This document shows, in pieces, positions 47,310 to 50,425 of a stretch of 50,425 nt of DNA (its first letter is position 1; each line of letters starts with the position of its first letter). Source of the stretch: Spirochaetia bacterium. GTDB taxonomy: Bacteria > Spirochaetota > Leptospiria > Leptospirales > Leptonemataceae. The notes beneath the pieces were generated by a model. That model was not told where the DNA came from and did no database searches. It was given only the letters and a program-made list of their open reading frames with translations. Location of the stretch: positions 1 to 50,425 of the forward strand of contig VFLI01000047.1 in the NCBI GenBank assembly GCA_009885105.1. The letters run 5' to 3'. The translations under genes were made by a program, and so were the position numbers.

Positions 47310-47732
47310 TTACAGTAAATCCATAACCATCTTTCCATCATACTTGGGATTTCCCTCTAAAGTCTGTTTGTTGGGATTCGGATACAGGTCCAGCGATCTA
47401 AGCGCCAGATAGCCGAGCAGGGGCGGCGTTCCCTCTGGAATTTCCATTACATTCAGGTCCGACTCACGATCTAAAATTCGTATCTGAACGGGGCTGTAGA
47501 CTTTTCTAATTACACGGCCGTTTGCTGTGATCACCTCACGTTCATGCTGTGCTTTAAGGCCAAGAGATACTATAGTCTCCGGCGGAAGACAGATCATGGC
47601 CGCTCCAGTATCCACCAGAAAATCTACTTCCGCTCTGCGAATTTTTTCTTTGGGTATGTAGCCGTCTTGTGCTGCCATCAGATCGCCCGTGTTTTGAAGC
47701 AGGGCTTTTTGCATGATTTTTCCCATAATCAT
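47310..47732 (-). CDS. retropepsin-like clan AA aspartic protease
   Basis: 140 residues containing VDFLVDTGAAMICLP with the catalytic Asp41 in the DTGA motif and a later LLGYLALRSLDLYPNP, the hydrophobic-Gly and flap-partner region of single-domain retroviral-type aspartic proteases. Such bacterial proteins act as homodimers; substrate unknown. No signal peptide, so cytoplasmic. The start among the first three Met is uncertain. The gene is isolated between intergenic stretches of about 65-110 bases. Confidence 0.85.
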   Translation of the reverse strand: MIMGKIMQKALLQNTGDLMAAQDGYIPKEKIRRAEVDFLVDTGAAMICLPPETIVSLGLKAQHEREVITANGRVIRKVYSPVQIRILDRESDLNVMEIPEGTPPLLGYLALRSLDLYPNPNKQTLEGNPKYDGKMVMDLL

Positions 47733-47843
47733 AACTTAACATCCGACGGGCATGAGTCAAGAATTTAATTGTCGTTAAGGCGCAATAAGAATCATATTAT
47801 TCAATAACTCCACCAGGACTGGTTGTTGGAGAACACCTCGTGT

Positions 47844-48380
47844 TCAATCCTGATGATCGATCGGCGGCCGTTTCTCCAGGATGCAGGCGCCCCAGTCGCT
47901 GATCATTTTGTTTCTACCGCGGCTGTCGCGGGAAAATTGAAAAAACTTTGTGCTACTGTCAAACTGGAATGTCAGGATGTTGCCCGCCGCCAGAATGCCG
48001 TCGGCGCGCACGATTTCGCTTAGAGAAAAGTTTTTTCCGTTATCGACGCCGCTGTAGTCGAGCTGCAGAATGTCTTCAGAGCCTTCCGATCTCAGATAGA
48101 GGATTTTGACCTGGCCAGAAATTTCCCTGGTCAGGTATTTCGCTTTGAAGTGGAATTGCATGCGCTTTGGGCCGAGAGAATTCATCATTCCTTCGCCGAC
48201 TTCAATCGTGGTGTCAAACGAAGGCCGCGGATGGACAAGCACGGCGAATCTGTCGCCGGTGCGAAGACCGGTGAATTTGCGAAATGAGAAAACGGAATCG
48301 GCCTTGACGGACACACATGAAAGAAGCAGCCCGATAATCGCAGCGGCCAAAAATGGAGAGTATCTGGAAAAATTCGTCAT
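47844..48380 (-). CDS. envelope lipoprotein of unknown function
   Basis: 178 residues with signal FLAAAIIGLLLSC (lipobox LLSC) followed by a beta-rich domain (TGDRFAVLVHPRPSFDTTIE, QFHFKAKYLTREISGQVKIL, ILQLDYSGVDNG). It has no recognised family. Its ATG overlaps the stop of the OmpA-family gene by 4 bases (ATGA at 48380-48377), so the two are cotranslated and probably act together at the outer membrane or peptidoglycan. Confidence 0.75.
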   Translation of the reverse strand: MTNFSRYSPFLAAAIIGLLLSCVSVKADSVFSFRKFTGLRTGDRFAVLVHPRPSFDTTIEVGEGMMNSLGPKRMQFHFKAKYLTREISGQVKILYLRSEGSEDILQLDYSGVDNGKNFSLSEIVRADGILAAGNILTFQFDSSTKFFQFSRDSRGRNKMISDWGACILEKRPPIDHQD

Positions 48381-50251
48381 GGCGGTTTGTTCTGTGCGGG
48401 GCGCACTTCCAGTCGCAGCTGGAGGCGGTTGTTTTTGAATGACGATAATTCTCCGGTATCAGGATACAGTATTTCTGTCTCACCGTAGCCGCGGTATTCC
48501 ATGTTTTTCGCATCGATTCCTTTTTTCATAAAATATTCAAATACCCGCCAGGCGCGGTCCTCTGAAATTTTCAGATTCTCTTCCTCCAGTCCAGCTCTGT
48601 CGGAATGGCATTCGATATGTATAAAATATCTTTTGTATCGTTCCAGTTTTTTTAGAGCCCGGTCGAGCATGGAGCGGCCCTTTTCAGTCAGGGCGCTGTC
48701 CGGACCAAAATAATCCTGGATTGGGATGAGAGAAGCAAGTTGGGACTGACCCGGAACAGCCGGGTGTATCAGCACATCGGACTGAAGCCGCCTGGGATTC
48801 GTTGCGATAAAATTTCCCGCCTGATCGCGGACGCTCAGTGAGACGGCGAATTCCTCGTAGGAATCGGGCAGTTGCCCGGAGTCGTTCTTTCCGTGCCAGG
48901 AAATCCATAAAGGAGGGGGGCCGTTCCCTCTGAATATTCGAAACAGTTTATGAAACGGATTTTCCGTATCCGTAAACAGATAGACGGCGATGCTCCAGTC
49001 TTTGATGCCGCCGGGATCTACGGCTCGAATTTCAAATTCCATTGACTCGTCGTCCCCGTCATCGTCCGGAGAAACACGAGTATTGGAAACGGAGAGAGAA
49101 ATCGAAGGAGTCTCCGTATCGATATATACAGGTTTGAAAATGCTGCCGGACTGTCCGGCTTTCGCATAGGCCGTAAGCTTCGCATAGTAGATGCCGTCCG
49201 AGAGAGTGCGCTTTCTTTCATCGGTGCCGTCCCATTCAATGGTCTCCGGAAGCGGCCCGTTCACAAAACGATAGTGCAGGCGGTCGATTTTGTTCGCGGC
49301 GAAAATTTCCAGTTTCCAGCTGATGGTCGAGTCTTTCTCCGTGACGCTCTGGTACGCTCCCGCGGCGTCCCGTCTGTAGACTTCTAGAGAGAGCGTGTCC
49401 TGTCGGCTGTCTCCGTTGGGAGAAAACCGACGCGAATACGAACGCAGATCCAGCTGTGGAGATTCCTGATCAACGATCAGATCGTCGAACTGTGCTGTGG
49501 AGGTATTTCCCGCCCTGTCCGCAACTGTCAGTCTGTATGTGTAGGCGCCGGGAGATACAAATTCACCGTCCTGCGAGCGGCCGTTCCAGGTCACCAATTC
49601 ATCGAGCCTGTCGCTCCAGCTTCGCACCTCGACGATGCGGCCGGTGTCGTCGAAAATTTCCGCGGAATACTTCATGCCGGCCTGATCCTCGGATAGCTGC
49701 CGGATCGATATCATCTCGCCGGTACTGCTTGCGCTGCGCGAGAGAGAAATCGCGGGATACGGCGAAAAAAGAAGAGCCAGCGGTCGCAGTCTGTCCAGTT
49801 CAACCTGCGCAAATCCACGAAAATCGCCATCGGAAGTGAAAATCAAAATATATATATAGTAGATACCATCAACGGCATTGGCTCCCTCGTCGGTGCGGCC
49901 GTCCCATTCCAGTGTGTCGAATATGCGAAGCGGCTCAACGTCATAGGGATCCGGTGAGAATCCCGGAAGCCGAGAATCCGGCGGACGCAGCAGCCGTCGA
50001 TCTGCCTGCATTGTGCGGACCGTTACACCGGCGATGTTTTTGATTTCACAGGTCCAGCCCAGCGGATGCCTGGCCGGCTCCGGAAGGGCCGGAATTGTGA
50101 TTTCAAGTGTGTCCTGTACACCGTCGGAGTTTGGAGATATTGCCGGATAATTCAATCGCAGCGCCATCTCAGAATTTTCAGAGCGTGGCGGCCGGTCCCA
50201 GGCCTGGCCCGATACCGGGAAAAGCGCAATCATGAAAAGCAAAACCAACAA
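48377..50251 (-). CDS. OmpA-family protein with FlgD-like Ig repeats
   Basis: About 624 residues: signal peptide (LLFMIALFPVSGQA), then three or four FlgD-Ig-like/gliding-motility-like repeats marked by ISPNSDGVQDTLEI, WDGRTDEGANAVDGIYYIYI, FSPNGDSRQDTLSLEV, WDGTDERKRTLSDGIYYA and VSPDDDGDDESMEFEI, and a C-terminal OmpA domain (HIECHSDRAGLEEENLKISE, RAWRVFEYFMKKGI, YRGYGETEI) that should bind peptidoglycan. The start is TTG or a later ATG near 50233; neither has a good ribosome-binding site. It heads a two-gene operon with the 47844 lipoprotein. Similar proteins in leptospires are outer-membrane-linked; function unknown. Confidence 0.85.
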   Translation of the reverse strand: MLVLLFMIALFPVSGQAWDRPPRSENSEMALRLNYPAISPNSDGVQDTLEITIPALPEPARHPLGWTCEIKNIAGVTVRTMQADRRLLRPPDSRLPGFSPDPYDVEPLRIFDTLEWDGRTDEGANAVDGIYYIYILIFTSDGDFRGFAQVELDRLRPLALLFSPYPAISLSRSASSTGEMISIRQLSEDQAGMKYSAEIFDDTGRIVEVRSWSDRLDELVTWNGRSQDGEFVSPGAYTYRLTVADRAGNTSTAQFDDLIVDQESPQLDLRSYSRRFSPNGDSRQDTLSLEVYRRDAAGAYQSVTEKDSTISWKLEIFAANKIDRLHYRFVNGPLPETIEWDGTDERKRTLSDGIYYAKLTAYAKAGQSGSIFKPVYIDTETPSISLSVSNTRVSPDDDGDDESMEFEIRAVDPGGIKDWSIAVYLFTDTENPFHKLFRIFRGNGPPPLWISWHGKNDSGQLPDSYEEFAVSLSVRDQAGNFIATNPRRLQSDVLIHPAVPGQSQLASLIPIQDYFGPDSALTEKGRSMLDRALKKLERYKRYFIHIECHSDRAGLEEENLKISEDRAWRVFEYFMKKGIDAKNMEYRGYGETEILYPDTGELSSFKNNRLQLRLEVRPAQNKPP

Positions 50252-50352
50252 TCGATTGTGCTGAGGCCGGTATCCGAAAAAATACTTGACAAGCCGGGCC
50301 AGGATTGCCCCGCCCCCGGAACCTGTGAAGAAATTGAAGAATTTGGACCACA

Positions 50353-50373
50353 GCGGGCACTGCGGGCACTGCG
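50353..50373. repeat. short tandem repeat, CGGGCACTG
   Basis: CGGGCACTG occurs twice in tandem and begins a third time (CGG), in the intergenic region upstream of the OmpA-family gene. Confidence 0.7.
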
Positions 50374-50391
50374 GAATAATTTTGGGCGCCC

Positions 50392-50409
50392 CGCTCCGCG
50401 CGCGGAGCG
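50392..50409. repeat. 18-base perfect palindrome
   Basis: CGCTCCGCGCGCGGAGCG is its own reverse complement. It lies at the right edge of the window, so its gene context to the right is unseen. It could be a cruciform, a protein site or part of a terminator for a gene outside the window. Confidence 0.7.
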
Positions 50410-50425
50410 TCGGGCTCTCCCTCGC

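Overview
The window reads as a piece of a spirochaete chromosome, most likely from the Leptospirales (Leptospira/Leptonema/Turneriella side). This is inference from gene content: several membrane-anchored class III adenylate cyclases, a 7TM-DISM hybrid histidine kinase, many small lipoproteins with relaxed spirochaetal lipoboxes, an LpxA for lipid A, a GerMN-like protein, an OmpA-type lipid-anchoring candidate with FlgD-like Ig repeats, and dispersed CACGGAG/CACGAAG/CACGCAGAG intergenic repeats. Base composition looks near half G+C, with one lower-GC patch at about 46.1-47.2 kb. No rRNA, CRISPR array, prophage or intact insertion sequence was seen.

Layout. 0-8.5 kb: housekeeping block with the end of a leucine-carboxyl-methyltransferase-like gene, a lipoprotein, lpxA, then divergently ppdK, a ClC-type chloride transporter with CBS domains, a HIT protein and a membrane-anchored putative glycoside hydrolase (DUF4015 type). 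8.5-15.2 kb: a graveyard. A 30-codon stub of a DUF486 membrane protein is followed, all on the minus strand, by an operon of broken genes (virginiamycin-B-lyase-like/cytochrome protein, an SDR lacking its middle, and an adenylate cyclase with a stop and a frameshift), preceded by a type IIG restriction-modification gene that has lost two internal segments in frame and is translationally coupled to a PIN toxin-like gene and its small partner. 15.2-16.7 kb: two lipoprotein genes. 16.7-24.4 kb: a signalling cassette (MEDS sensor, PAS hybrid kinase, double-REC diguanylate cyclase, 7TM-DISM double hybrid kinase). 24.6-30.2 kb: GH31 alpha-glucosidase, then alpha/beta hydrolase, GT2 glycosyltransferase and a GT-C-like membrane protein in an operon.

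30.2-37.4 kb: Cys-rich lipoprotein, a small membrane coiled-coil protein with an unusual promoter/hairpin, tRNA-Thr and tRNA-Tyr, a crotonase, membrane proteins, and an M19-like dipeptidase lipoprotein with an ECF sigma factor behind two TGACGA dyads. 37.5-39.6 kb: four consecutive small secreted proteins built from five copies of one Cys-pair domain, plus a single-pass membrane protein; this is the most interesting candidate for something undescribed. 39.6-47.2 kb: an intact adenylate cyclase, GerMN-like protein and hydrolase-like partner, GxxExxY protein, CPBP protease abutting asd, a PilZ membrane protein, and a small lipoprotein/secreted protein pair with a clear terminator. 47.3-50.4 kb: a retropepsin-like protein and an envelope pair (lipoprotein plus OmpA-family Ig-repeat protein).

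Several genes carry single-base frameshifts, four of five being a missing base; this could be real decay or residual sequencing error, and raw-read inspection decides it. All functional calls here are by reading motifs and recalled family features; no search was run.
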